A DNA stretch of 64,000 bases from Epiperipatus broadwayi (GCA_028023455.1 JAQFVV010006335.1:3317235-3381234); one strand, 5' to 3'; counted from the stretch's first letter, positions 1 to 12,826 are shown. Program-made: numbers and translations. The notes: generated by a model from the letters alone, not told the origin.

Positions 1-3000
1 ATCTACATGTCTTTAAAGTCAGCTCTCCAACTGAAAAAATCATATGGGACTGAACTTAATTCAGATACTCCATATATTAGTAGGCTTAGCTCTTTAATTT
101 AGCTAAAGCCACAACAGCAAAATAATAATAGTAATAGTAACAAGTCAGATGTCACATGACTTATATATAGCTTGCACTTACAAATATGTAAAATTAAGAG
201 CGTGCTAATAGCTCTAAACAAGCTTTTTTTTTTTTATTTATGATAAATGCTACTACAAGAGAAGGCATTCAAATCATTTTTATTTTAAATGGTCCCCATC
301 CCCAGACCGGTTTCGACCTATGGGTCTCTTCAGTGAGGAGTTGGGACATTAGATCTAAAAAACCAACTCAAGCAAAGCATTTATCTAAAAGATAATTGTT
401 AGAAGAAGATCTGAAACTTTTAGACATCTACATGTCTTTAAAGTCAGCTCTCCAACTGAAAAAATCATATGGGACTGAACTTAATTCAGATACTCCATAT
501 ATTAGTAGGCTTAGCTCTTTAATTTAGCTAAAGCCACAACAGCAAAATAATAATAGTAATAGTAACAAGTCAGATGTCACATGACTTATATATAGCTTGC
601 ACTTACAAATATGTAAAATTAAGAGCGTGCTAATAGCTCTAAACAAGCTTTTTTTTTTTTTTATTTATGATAAATGCTACTACAAGAGAAGGCATTCAAA
701 TCATTTTTATTTTAAATGGTCCCCATCCCCAGACCGGTTTCGACCTATGGGTCTCTTCAGTGAGGAGTTGGGACATTAGATCTAAAAAACCAACTCAAGC
801 AAAGCATTTATCTAAAAGATAATTGTTAGAAGAAGATCTGAAACTTTTAGACATCTACATGTCTTTAAAGTCAGCTCTCCAACTGAAAAAATCATATGGG
901 ACTGAACTTAATTCAGATACTCCATATATTAGTAGGCTTAGCTCTTTAATTTAGCTAAAGCCACAACAGCAAAATAATAATAGTAATAGTAACAAGTCAG
1001 ATGTCACATGACTTATATATAGCTTGCACTTACAAATATGTAAAATTAAGAGCGTGCTAATAGCTCTAAACAAGCTTTTTTTTTTTTTTTTTATGATAAA
1101 TGCTACTACAAGAGAAGGCATTCAAATCATTTTTATTTTAAATGGTCCCCATCCCCAGACCGGTTTCGACCTATGGGTCTCTTCAGTGAGGAGTTGGGAC
1201 ATTAGATCTAAAAAACCAACTCAAGCAAAGCATTTATCTAAAAGATAATTGTTAGAAGAAGATCTGAAACTTTTAGACATCTACATGTCTTTAAAGTCAG
1301 CTCTCCAACTGAAAAAATCATATGGGACTGAACTTAATTCAGATACTCCATATATTAGTAGGCTTAGCTCTTTAATTTAGCTAAAGCCACAACAGCAAAA
1401 TAATAATAGTAATAGTAACAAGTCAGATGTCACATGACTTATATATAGCTTGCACTTACAAATATGTAAAATTAAGAGCGTGCTAATAGCTCTAAACAAG
1501 CTTTTTTTTTTTTTTTATGATAAATGCTACTACAAGAGAAGGCATTCAAATCATTTTTATTTTAAATGGTCCCCATCCCCAGACCGGTTTCGACCTATGG
1601 GTCTCTTCAGTGAGGAGTTGGGACATTAGATCTAAAAAACCAACTCAAGCAAAGCATTTATCTAAAAGATAATTGTTAGAAGAAGATCTGAAACTTTTAG
1701 ACATCTACATGTCTTTAAAGTCAGCTCTCCAACTGAAAAAATCATATGGGACTGAACTTAATTCAGATACTCCATATATTAGTAGGCTTAGCTCTTTAAT
1801 TTAGCTAAAGCCACAACAGCAAAATAATAATAGTAATAGTAACAAGTCAGATGTCACATGACTTATATATAGCTTGCACTTACAAATATGTAAAATTAAG
1901 AGCGTGCTAATAGCTCTAAACAAGCTTTTTTTTTTATTTATGATAAATGCTACTACAAGAGAAGGCATTCAAATCATTTTTATTTTAAATGGTCCCCATC
2001 CCCAGACCGGTTTCGACCTATGGGTCTCTTCAGTGAGGAGTTGGGACATTAGATCTAAAAAACCAACTCAAGCAAAGCATTTATCTAAAAGATAATTGTT
2101 AGAAGAAGATCTGAAACTTTTAGACATCTACATGTCTTTAAAGTCAGCTCTCCAACTGAAAAAATCATATGGGACTGAACTTAATTCAGATACTCCATAT
2201 ATTAGTAGGCTTAGCTCTTTAATTTAGCTAAAGCCACAACAGCAAAATAATAATAGTAATAGTAACAAGTCAGATGTCACATGACTTATATATAGCTTGC
2301 ACTTACAAATATGTAAAATTAAGAGCGTGCTAATAGCTCTAAACAAGCTTTTTTTTTTTTTATGATAAATGCTACTACAAGAGAAGGCATTCAAATCATT
2401 TTTATTTTAAATGGTCCCCATCCCCAGACCGGTTTCGACCTATGGGTCTCTTCAGTGAGGAGTTGGGACATTAGATCTAAAAAACCAACTCAAGCAAAGC
2501 ATTTATCTAAAAGATAATTGTTAGAAGAAGATCTGAAACTTTTAGACATCTACATGTCTTTAAAGTCAGCTCTCCAACTGAAAAAATCATATGGGACTGA
2601 ACTTAATTCAGATACTCCATATATTAGTAGGCTTAGCTCTTTAATTTAGCTAAAGCCACAACAGCAAAATAATAATAGTAATAGTAACAAGTCAGATGTC
2701 ACATGACTTATATATAGCTTGCACTTACAAATATGTAAAATTAAGAGCGTGCTAATAGCTCTAAACAAGCTTTTTTTTTTATTTATGATAAATGCTACTA
2801 CAAGAGAAGGCATTCAAATCATTTTTATTTTAAATGGTCCCCATCCCCAGACCGGTTTCGACCTATGGGTCTCTTCAGTGAGGAGTTGGGACATTAGATC
2901 TAAAAAACCAACTCAAGCAAAGCATTTATCTAAAAGATAATTGTTAGAAGAAGATCTGAAACTTTTAGACATCTACATGTCTTTAAAGTCAGCTCTCCAA

Positions 3001-6000
3001 CTGAAAAAATCATATGGGACTGAACTTAATTCAGATACTCCATATATTAGTAGGCTTAGCTCTTTAATTTAGCTAAAGCCACAACAGCAAAATAATAATA
3101 GTAATAGTAACAAGTCAGATGTCACATGACTTATATATAGCTTGCACTTACAAATATGTAAAATTAAGAGCGTGCTAATAGCTCTAAACAAGCTTTTTTT
3201 TTTTATTTATGATAAATGCTACTACAAGAGAAGGCATTCAAATCATTTTTATTTTAAATGGTCCCCATCCCCAGACCGGTTTCGACCTATGGGTCTCTTC
3301 AGTGAGGAGTTGGGACATTAGATCTAAAAAACCAACTCAAGCAAAGCATTTATCTAAAAGATAATTGTTAGAAGAAGATCTGAAACTTTTAGACATCTAC
3401 ATGTCTTTAAAGTCAGCTCTCCAACTGAAAAAATCATATGGGACTGAACTTAATTCAGATACTCCATATATTAGTAGGCTTAGCTCTTTAATTTAGCTAA
3501 AGCCACAACAGCAAAATAATAATAGTAATAGTAACAAGTCAGATGTCACATGACTTATATATAGCTTGCACTTACAAATATGTAAAATTAAGAGCGTGCT
3601 AATAGCTCTAAACAAGCTTTTTTTTTTTTTATTTATGATAAATGCTACTACAAGAGAAGGCATTCAAATCATTTTTATTTTAAATGGTCCCCATCCCCAG
3701 ACCGGTTTCGACCTATGGGTCTCTTCAGTGAGGAGTTGGGACATTAGATCTAAAAAACCAACTCAAGCAAAGCATTTATCTAAAAGATAATTGTTAGAAG
3801 AAGATCTGAAACTTTTAGACATCTACATGTCTTTAAAGTCAGCTCTCCAACTGAAAAAATCATATGGGACTGAACTTAATTCAGATACTCCATATATTAG
3901 TAGGCTTAGCTCTTTAATTTAGCTAAAGCCACAACAGCAAAATAATAATAGTAATAGTAACAAGTCAGATGTCACATGACTTATATATAGCTTGCACTTA
4001 CAAATATGTAAAATTAAGAGCGTGCTAATAGCTCTAAACAAGCTTTTTTTTTTATTTATGATAAATGCTACTACAAGAGAAGGCATTCAAATCATTTTTA
4101 TTTTAAATGGTCCCCATCCCCAGACCGGTTTCGACCTATGGGTCTCTTCAGTGAGGAGTTGGGACATTAGATCTAAAAAACCAACTCAAGCAAAGCATTT
4201 ATCTAAAAGATAATTGTTAGAAGAAGATCTGAAACTTTTAGACATCTACATGTCTTTAAAGTCAGCTCTCCAACTGAAAAAATCATATGGGACTGAACTT
4301 AATTCAGATACTCCATATATTAGTAGGCTTAGCTCTTTAATTTAGCTAAAGCCACAACAGCAAAATAATAATAGTAATAGTAACAAGTCAGATGTCACAT
4401 GACTTATATATAGCTTGCACTTACAAATATGTAAAATTAAGAGCGTGCTAATAGCTCTAAACAAGCTTTTTTTTTTATTTATGATAAATGCTACTACAAG
4501 AGAAGGCATTCAAATCATTTTTATTTTAAATGGTCCCCATCCCCAGACCGGTTTCGACCTATGGGTCTCTTCAGTGAGGAGTTGGGACATTAGATCTAAA
4601 AAACCAACTCAAGCAAAGCATTTATCTAAAAGATAATTGTTAGAAGAAGATCTGAAACTTTTAGACATCTACATGTCTTTAAAGTCAGCTCTCCAACTGA
4701 AAAAATCATATGGGACTGAACTTAATTCAGATACTCCATATATTAGTAGGCTTAGCTCTTTAATTTAGCTAAAGCCACAACAGCAAAATAATAATAGTAA
4801 TAGTAACAAGTCAGATGTCACATGACTTATATATAGCTTGCACTTACAAATATGTAAAATTAAGAGCGTGCTAATAGCTCTAAACAAGCTTTTTTTTTTT
4901 TATTTATGATAAATGCTACTACAAGAGAAGGCATTCAAATCATTTTTATTTTAAATGGTCCCCATCCCCAGACCGGTTTCGACCTATGGGTCTCTTCAGT
5001 GAGGAGTTGGGACATTAGATCTAAAAAACCAACTCAAGCAAAGCATTTATCTAAAAGATAATTGTTAGAAGAAGATCTGAAACTTTTAGACATCTACATG
5101 TCTTTAAAGTCAGCTCTCCAACTGAAAAAATCATATGGGACTGAACTTAATTCAGATACTCCATATATTAGTAGGCTTAGCTCTTTAATTTAGCTAAAGC
5201 CACAACAGCAAAATAATAATAGTAATAGTAACAAGTCAGATGTCACATGACTTATATATAGCTTGCACTTACAAATATGTAAAATTAAGAGCGTGCTAAT
5301 AGCTCTAAACAAGCTTTTTTTTTTTTATTTATGATAAATGCTACTACAAGAGAAGGCATTCAAATCATTTTTATTTTAAATGGTCCCCATCCCCAGACCG
5401 GTTTCGACCTATGGGTCTCTTCAGTGAGGAGTTGGGACATTAGATCTAAAAAACCAACTCAAGCAAAGCATTTATCTAAAAGATAATTGTTAGAAGAAGA
5501 TCTGAAACTTTTAGACATCTACATGTCTTTAAAGTCAGCTCTCCAACTGAAAAAATCATATGGGACTGAACTTAATTCAGATACTCCATATATTAGTAGG
5601 CTTAGCTCTTTAATTTAGCTAAAGCCACAACAGCAAAATAATAATAGTAATAGTAACAAGTCAGATGTCACATGACTTATATATAGCTTGCACTTACAAA
5701 TATGTAAAATTAAGAGCGTGCTAATAGCTCTAAACAAGCTTTTTTTTTTTTTATTTATGATAAATGCTACTACAAGAGAAGGCATTCAAATCATTTTTAT
5801 TTTAAATGGTCCCCATCCCCAGACCGGTTTCGACCTATGGGTCTCTTCAGTGAGGAGTTGGGACATTAGATCTAAAAAACCAACTCAAGCAAAGCATTTA
5901 TCTAAAAGATAATTGTTAGAAGAAGATCTGAAACTTTTAGACATCTACATGTCTTTAAAGTCAGCTCTCCAACTGAAAAAATCATATGGGACTGAACTTA

Positions 6001-6064
6001 ATTCAGATACTCCATATATTAGTAGGCTTAGCTCTTTAATTTAGCTAAAGCCACAACAGCAAAA
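1..6064 (-). repeat. Tandem satellite array of ~424-bp units, each carrying a hammerhead ribozyme
   Basis: Units start at 1, 426, 853, 1279, 1703, 2126, 2548, 2971, 3395, 3821, 4244, 4667, 5092, 5517 and 5943. The last is partial (about 122 bp) and ends in GCCACAACAGCAAAA at 6064, where unrelated sequence begins. The array starts before the window. Periods are 422-427 bp. By eye the units are the same except at one place: a T run after CAAGC of variable length, followed by either ATTTATGATAAATG or directly ATGATAAATG. Short frames of 60-74 codons recur in every unit but start at TTG, have variable N-termini and read through the ribozyme; I do not regard them as genes. The minus strand is shown because the ribozyme lies there and the T run becomes poly-A. 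Degenerate relatives lie at 8335-8635, 13540-14215 and 21730-21833. Confidence 0.97.
291..347 (-). ncRNA. Type I hammerhead ribozyme in satellite unit 1 (13 further identical copies)
   Basis: Read on the minus strand, this 57-nt segment contains the full hammerhead core. CTGAAGA (327-333) fits CUGANGA. Helix II is GACC-CATA-GGTC (315-326). The GAAA box is at 311-314. Helix III is the self-complementary ACCGGT (306-311), and the cleavage-site C17 is at 305, giving a GUC triplet. Helix I closes the ends: TCCTCA pairs with TGGGGA, then after a small AAC/TG internal loop GTCCC pairs with GGGAC. All invariant core bases are present. Open helix I makes it type I. The zero-loop helix III should be weak in a monomer and favour dimeric cleavage, as known for short-helix-III hammerheads. 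Other copies: 718-774, 1144-1200, 1568-1624, 1991-2047, 2413-2469, 2836-2892, 3260-3316, 3686-3742, 4109-4165, 4532-4588, 4957-5013, 5382-5438, 5808-5864. Self-cleavage itself is inferred from fold and core. Confidence 0.9.
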
Positions 6065-8330
6065 CATAACCATGTACCGGTCGAAACCCACCACCACCGC
6101 AAGTCAAATCGGATTCAAACTCAGGCGGTTCAAAACTGAATTCAAACCCAACTCAACAGCTCAGATAGCAGAAATCGATGGCACAGTGCCATGCGCCAAG
6201 AACTAGCTCAACGGTTGGTGAGAACTAGAGACCCTTTTACTGTTTCGTATCTAATAATTAATTACTTTGAATACTTTGTAAATCAAATCATATGTATGTT
6301 CGGGTTGCCAACACAGATAGCGGGTATGAACATTTAAATAATTATAAAAAGAATGATGAACTAAGAAACCAAGTATGTTAGAAATATTTAATAATAATAA
6401 TAATTTGTTTTGTTCAATAAAATATAGATTGCATTAGTTACCTCTAGTCTTTAAAAGAATTTATAAATATAATAAGAGTGGCGGTCCTTATCATATGCCA
6501 ACAAGTATTACACAACATGGGATTCTATGTCTATGCCCCCAACGAGAAATATAAAGGCAGATAAAGGTATTCATTAAGAACGGAAATGATTGTTCTAATT
6601 TTATTACGGTAATGTGAGATTTATTTTCACATTCGGAAATCTATTCACGAAGAGCAAGATACATATTTTAGGGCATAACTTTATCTTTATTTGAAAACTT
6701 ATTTAATTAAACATATTTGAGAATTGGTTCGACTTTAATTTAAATCACCTCATCACGAATTACGAGCACGGAGCGGGTTTTACCGGAACAGAGATGCAAT
6801 GGTACTGACGAATTACAAGGCAGAGAGTAAAACTGAAAGATGATCGCTAGTCGATGATCGAAGTCCTATGGCGGCTTGCATTTGGCAAGTCTTACGCCCT
6901 TTGACTAATGAATCGGAAAGGAAGTACTTTCTTCCTCGAGAAATTTAAATAAGAGAAGATGATCGGAAGAGCCTAACGGAGCGGAAGATGGCCCTACGTC
7001 AGCAACATTTGATGATGATGACTTGATAGTCATCGTTGAAAAATAAAACCCATGTAGAATGCTCTACGTGATGACTTGACCAATTAATTAAAGTCAAACG
7101 AGCTTTTATCGAACTATTTTAAAACATTTATAAACTATATTAATTATGCCTAATATCGTGCCCTTCCTGAATATTGATATAAAATAACAAAAGCGGAATT
7201 AAAATACATTTAACCCTTTATCGACCCTTTTTGCAATAAAGACCTTTAAGATTATATTTGCATAAGTAAATATTAGTGGAACAAGAAAATCATTTAACAT
7301 TATTTGAATACATATATATATACTTATAACGTAGATAGGAGCTGGGGACATAGGTGAAACATTGAGCTAATAATTTATTAATAGCTAAAGGTAAGAAAAA
7401 AAATAGTAAACATGTAATATTTTCCTTTGACTCGATGACTAATAGAACTTATAAATTTAGCTCTAATGGGCGAGAATTACTATTTGAAATTAATGTTATA
7501 CTATTTGCGTGAGGCAAATGGAATCAAAGGGCTCATCGAGTCGAAAGATTATTGGCATATAATTTTTAAATACGACATTAATAAAGCACACTAACATATA
7601 TATATTAAACGAACCGCCAGGTAAGAAAAGAAAAAGTTTAAAGACTAGAGATCTAAAGAATTACGCTATAGATTTACAGTAGCATTTTATAACTAAAAGG
7701 TGTTACAAAGATTTACATTAAAGAATAAAAGAGCTCTTAAAAAGAAGGAGTATAAAATAACGTTCGAACTGGCCAGAAAGTTTAACGTTCATATTACCAT
7801 TCCGTGCTTGTCCTCAAGTTACTCCTCCAAGTTGTTGAAACGTAGGCATCATTGGTTAACTACTGGAATAGTATTTTAGTAGCTTTCATTATTTTAGCAG
7901 AATAATCGATCCGGAAAACGGTTCAGCAGCTCCAGTGAAGATTCCTCGGGACTTTAGGAACCGTAGCCAGATCCCTGATGTTCTAGCCCTCTATCATGAT
8001 GAAATACAATTTTTTATATACCCAGACTGCACTACTCTACAACCAAAAACTAGTTATATATATAACCAAAGATTGTATTAAATAAAATTTGTAATTTTTT
8101 TCTGATATTTTTTTGTTTGTGATAAAACCTATCATTATTTTGGATATAACTGGAACAAATAACAAGAATACTCAGATAAATTTAAAAAGTAAAAGATATT
8201 TTCAACTTATATTAGTACAGCTTGATCACCTACAGATTATCATTAATTGTATAATGCTTTAAATACTTTTTTCCACATTTATTCATTATAGTAATTTAGA
8301 TTTAACCACTAAACATCACATGAACCCCAT
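6065..8330. other. Unassigned non-coding DNA, GC-richer than its surroundings up to ~7990
   Basis: No long frame on either strand. 6065-6230, 6470-6560, 6760-7080 and 7780-7990 are clearly less AT-rich and show no tandem structure, then normal AT-rich sequence resumes. The abrupt junction with the satellite at 6064 suggests that the array abuts, or was inserted into, an older element or unique DNA. I recognise no domain, LTR end or tRNA-primed site here. Confidence 0.6.
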
Positions 8331-8334
8331 TCTT

Positions 8335-8635
8335 TATGCTTATGCAAGCTGTATACAGAGGCTAAAATCTTCATATAGTAGCATTACTCAGTGCAATCCA
8401 GAGTAATTAATGGATGTAAGAAATTTTGTGCATAAAATCCTTATCTAGTGCCTATTATTCAATATCCCCAGACTAGTTTCTATCTTGTGGCTTTCATCAG
8501 TGAGGGTTGCATTAGAACTTAAGATCTAGGTGCAGAGCTCTCAAGCACTATATAGGGATTTTATGCACAAACCTTCTTGCATCCATCAATTACTCTGGTT
8601 TGCACTGAGTTTAGCATCTATGTAATTTATAACCA
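8335..8635 (-). mobile_element. Imperfect foldback relative of the satellite unit
   Basis: Two arms around 8385-8450 and 8555-8625 are inverted copies of one another; both contain TTTATGCACAAA-like and ATTACTCTGG-like blocks. They surround a centre whose order matches the satellite: CCCCAGAC, then a TTTC box, then TCAGTGAGG, then a TTAGATCT-like block, then CTCAAGCA. I infer a diverged family member inserted with an inverted copy. No coding sequence is present. Confidence 0.6.
8466..8506 (-). ncRNA. Degenerate hammerhead motif
   Basis: On the minus strand CTGATGA (intact core), GAAA and a self-complementary helix III ACTAGT followed by C (GUC triplet) are all present. Helix I keeps five pairs (CCTCA with TGGGG, one a wobble). 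The helix II segment between core and GAAA (AAGCCACAAGATA) no longer pairs well, so activity is doubtful. It matches the centre of the satellite ribozyme in order and spacing. Confidence 0.6.
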
Positions 8636-8766
8636 CATTGGTAATGATTTTGGCTCAGCAGAATTAGCCTTTAAAAAAAATTAGGAAAAAATTAACTGTG
8701 TGAATATATTTAGCTAATATACAAATTTATTATTAATGCAATTAATCTGTGTATATAATCAAAGCA

Positions 8767-8995
8767 TGTTTTTGTTATATTTTTATACTAAACTATTTTC
8801 TCATCTAATATGAGTATCGAATGTCTTTAGAAAAAATTTTTATTTAAGTATTTCAAATACATTCAACTGTTTGATGTGCTGTTACTAGCAGTTGAATGTA
8901 TTTGGAATATTTAAATAAAGTTAAATTTTTCTAAAGACATTCAATACTCATATTAGATGAGGGAAATAGTCCAATATAAAAATACAACTAAAACA
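8767..8995. mobile_element. Hairpin (foldback/MITE-like) element
   Basis: Left arm about 8767-8869 is the reverse complement of right arm about 8889-8995 with few mismatches, around a 19-nt loop (8870-8888). Both arms include a GAATGTCTTTAGAAAAA-like block and a CTCATCTAATATGAG-like block. No frame is present. The nearly closed hairpin fits a foldback MITE. I could not define a target duplication. Confidence 0.7.
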
Positions 8996-9094
8996 CCATC
9001 ATCACAAACCTTCAGGAAAACACAAAGCATATTTTTCATTATATATTGTAGTAAATAAAACATAATTTTTTATTTTTTATTTATTTATTTTTTT

Positions 9095-9246
9095 TGCCTT
9101 TTTTTCTTCTGCTTTCAATGGAATTTATTTTTGATGTGTCAAAACTTAATGTATAAACTGGCAAGAATATACCTTTTTTTTCTTTTGTTTACAATGTAAT
9201 TTATTTTTAGTGTGGTGAAAATTAATGTATAAACTGGCAAGAATAC
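9095..9246. repeat. Two-copy tandem duplication, ~77 bp
   Basis: A block containing AATTTATTTTT and then TTAATGTATAAACTGGCAAG occurs at about 9122-9165 and again at 9199-9242. Flanking T-rich sequence is also duplicated. Non-coding. Confidence 0.7.
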
Positions 9247-10387
9247 AATATGATCATACTTTGCTGTATAATTAAAACAAAATTATCATAGATACTGTAC
9301 TGTACCCTTTTAGTCTGAATGTCATTATTTTCCAATGATATTCTCTTTATGAAGTCACTCTCCTACTGATGCCATCACCCTTCCAGAATTGTCACTATTA
9401 AAAAGTGTATGTTTCCAAAAAAATTTTGAATATTTTATTCAAGATTGTTGTAATGAATAATTATGATTATTATGGTGAATTTTAGCATAATAGTTTATTA
9501 TGTGTGGGGATAAAAGTATATTTATGGACTTGAAGATGTAAACATTGAAAATATATTTGAGAATCTTTTCAAGTAATTAAATTAGATAAAATTTTTAGTT
9601 ATGAATAGCACAAGCTGAACTATGTAATTTAATAATTAATAATAGCATTTGTTTTATTTATATTAAACTTAAAGACAGACTTGATTTTAATTAACATTGA
9701 AGCTGACATATGAATAGCAAATCAAAATGCATATATATAGACAAGAGAAAGCAGACTGTTATTTTTTATACTATGTAAAAGCTTATGAGATTATGAAGTG
9801 TAATTCGGGAATGGTTGAATATGTCTGGTTGGTTATATGCTTTCTTTCAGTGTAGTGTTTAATCACTGAATATATACATATAAGTTAAAACAAAAATGTT
9901 CATTGACAAAGGATTATCCATGGTTATATGCATGTTCTAGCATTCAATTGGATTACATTTCCCATTATCTAGATATGGAATGTTATTTTTAAAATATTAC
10001 AGAAGTGTTTGTATGTCATATGTAAAACAAGATTAAATAATTCATCTAAAAATTAAAAAAAAAGTGGAATGAAGGGAGTACTAGTGAGAATAGGTAAATA
10101 ATCTGATATAAAAATAACAATTGCTTTAAGATATTTTTTTTTCCCAAATGAGAAATATCTTAGATATACTATCACATTTTGATACATTTCTATTTCTTAA
10201 GAATTTTGATGGCTTCTCTGTTTTTTAGTAGTGAATGTTACAATTCGTTAAGATCCTAATGTTGGATAAATATATTGAGACCAATATTCATAACATTGAG
10301 GAAGAGTATTAATGATTGATTAATGTTACATTGCAGTGATATGTTCACCTTTCATAACACTGATGCAAAGATTACTCGTGTGCATCA
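9247..10387. other. AT-rich non-coding DNA
   Basis: No frame, RNA gene or repeat that I recognise. Confidence 0.6.
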
Positions 10388-10560
10388 TCATACTCTCTCC
10401 ATGTTATGGATACTGGTCACTATCACTTTCTCTCCATATTATTGATACTCATTACTATCATCATTCTTTCTCCTTGTTATGGATGCTTGTCACTATCATC
10501 ATTCTCTCTCCATGATATGGATACTGGTCACTATCATCATTCACTTTCCATGTTATAGAT
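10388..10560. repeat. Minisatellite, ~37-bp unit, about 4.5 copies
   Basis: Imperfect repeats of CTCTCCATGTTATGG followed by ATACTGGTCACTATCATCAT. Copies begin near 10394, 10431, 10468, 10506 and 10542. Confidence 0.8.
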
Positions 10561-12142
10561 ATTACAATATTTTATCAACTAAATTGTGCCCTAATGTGAA
10601 CTCATTAGTAAAGGAATTCAGAGTCCATAAAAAATTTTAAAAGACTATATTATGTCATTAACATCATGGAACATCTAAGCTACTTTATACAGTCCATTAA
10701 TAAATATAACTGTCTATTATGATATTTGGTTTCTGATTACTATCTGTTTTTTATTTTTAAAAATAATTTATTTTTATTAAATAGACATTTAATTTTTCCT
10801 CCAGCATGTTGCTTACAATACTATTACAATATTTTAAAAATACCTTTTTTATTCAGACAAGTCAGACAAGCTTCAATCACAATACATGAATTTGGATAAT
10901 ATATATATATATATTGAATACAGCTTTTTTAGAAAAATATTTATTAAACCAAAATAATGTAAAAAGCGAAAAATAATTTAATATGAACAAAACATGTGTT
11001 GCATATTTTTGATATTGATGTTTCAGCTAATTATTTTGAAAATATTGAAAAAAAAATAGTTGTATTTATTTTTCTATATTATTTTTAATATGTAGGAACA
11101 TTCTTTTTAATATTAATTCATTATTGTTAGATAATAAACTACCAGTACTATTGTTAGATTGTTATGTCTTTAGAATTCTCAAATCAAAATTCATCAACAG
11201 TTAATATAAATTACTTTTTTTAATCCTTTGTTATAATTTGAAAATTCGTCAAATAATTAATATTTTTCAAATTCCAAAAACGTTTCAATTTTTTTTCTTT
11301 TTCTTTCCAAACTTTGTTCAGCTTCGATAATTATTAACATTAAATCACTTTTCTTTCAGTATTTTTAAAATTTTCAAAATAAATAATCAAAATATTGATT
11401 TACGTTGAACTAAAAAAATGTAATATTTATTGTTTTTATTAAATTATTTTTTATTTTTTATATTAATCTTTTAAGTAATAAAATATGTTATAAAAAGTCT
11501 AAAAAGGAATAAATATGTATTATTAAATCTTTATAATCATACAAATTAATTATTATAAGATTAAATAAATAGAATAGTTTAGTTCATAGTAATGTAATTC
11601 AGTTTTACGAATTTACAGACAGAAAACATTTTCTAGACTTAAAAAAAAAAGTCAGATAATTAATTTTCAAAAAAAAAATCCATTTATATAATTATTCAAA
11701 TTTTTTTAGAACATTTATCCTAAACACAATTATTTTTTTTATATGTACATATTGTAATGCGCTCTGGGGGGGGGGGTATAAAAAGATGAATGATAGATAT
11801 ATAGAAAAAAAGGCGATGGCCGAGTGGCAATGCATATTTTAATGTTATTATTACTTAAACATATTTTTTTACGTATAGAAGTTGCCTTAACAACAGATTT
11901 AAAATTGAAGATTTATTGTTTAGATAAGCTTGGAGAGTTATCATGTGATTTATTTCTATGGTATTTCTAATTGCCACACAATGATCAATCATCATTTGTT
12001 TGCAATGAATTAAAGCATGAGGAATATATATATATCACTTTGGTATATGAAAAGTATTACACACTTTATTAAATATATAGGTTCTGAGATCATGAATTCA
12101 TTTTATCAATTATTTTGTAAAGATCGTATAAAATAATTTTAA
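10561..12142. other. AT-rich non-coding DNA with a poly-G run and an A-box-like string
   Basis: No gene seen. 11766-11776 is a run of 11 G, notable in such AT-rich DNA. At 11811-11828 the string GGCGATGGCCGAGTGG resembles the start and D-arm of tRNA-Ser/Leu, but no T-arm follows. It is at most a SINE head or tRNA fragment. Confidence 0.5.
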
Positions 12143-12156
12143 AATAAATGCAGTTT

Positions 12157-12264
12157 GTCTTGCATTAGGGGTCGAGAGGTCAGCGCGACTGACTTGCACT
12201 TGCAGGCAGTTACCCGGGTTGTGGGTTCGCGTCCTGGCCGATGCTATGACACTTAAAAAATAAT
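12157..12264 (+). mobile_element. tRNA-derived SINE or tRNA retropseudogene with target duplication
   Basis: A 108-bp insertion lies between two copies of AATAAATGCAGTTT (12143-12156 and 12265-12278). It has a tRNA-like plan: an acceptor-like GCATTAG opposite CCGATGC, a D-stem GTCG/CGAC around an AGAGGTCAGCG loop, and a B box GGTTCGCGTCC (consensus GGTTCGANTCC). It ends in ACTT and an A-rich tail. The anticodon arm is not clean. The 14-bp flanking duplication supports LINE-type retroposition. A related fragment lies inverted at 16780-16850. Confidence 0.8.
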
Positions 12265-12826
12265 AATAAATGCAGTTTATTGCATTTTCTGAACATAACT
12301 TTAAAATCATCTGCCTGAGGATCGTAAATAGCCTCATCTAGTAGCACTATTTATTATCAGGATATATCAAACAGGGTTTTGAAGTGCACTTTTTTTTTAT
12401 GGAAGACTATAAATGATGAAGTACTGCTTTCATATCATAATGTTCCAATTCCTTTTCTTTTAAGATTTTGAGATATTTCACATCCCTAGACCACGTGCAT
12501 AATCAGAAGAAAAAAATTTTTTTATTATGTATATAATAAAATGAGACAAGACTTTAATAAGAATGGCATAATCACTGAATTTAGTTTCAAATAACAAAAA
12601 TAAAGAATTTAGTAAAATTGTTAAATTATGATCTGACAAAATATTATTAGCAGATGTCTTAAACTAAAAACAACTAATTTATAAGGAGTTTGCAATGTCT
12701 AATCTTTATTAGTAAATTTAACCAGCTATATATTGATAATACATATTTTTTTCTACACTAACATCATTATTTATTATATATATAATACTACAAGTCGATG
12801 TCTGTATTTCTTCAAAATAATATATA

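Noticed and set aside
597-5912. Recurrent 60-74-codon frames in each satellite unit as a small gene family
   Set aside because: They start at TTG, shift with T-run length, read straight through the hammerhead, and their identity reflects only DNA-level homogeneity.
1-6064. CRISPR-like or centromeric array interpretation
   Set aside because: Units are too long, without spacers, and nothing bacterial is present. Centromere function cannot be judged from sequence; the ribozyme explains more of the conserved structure.
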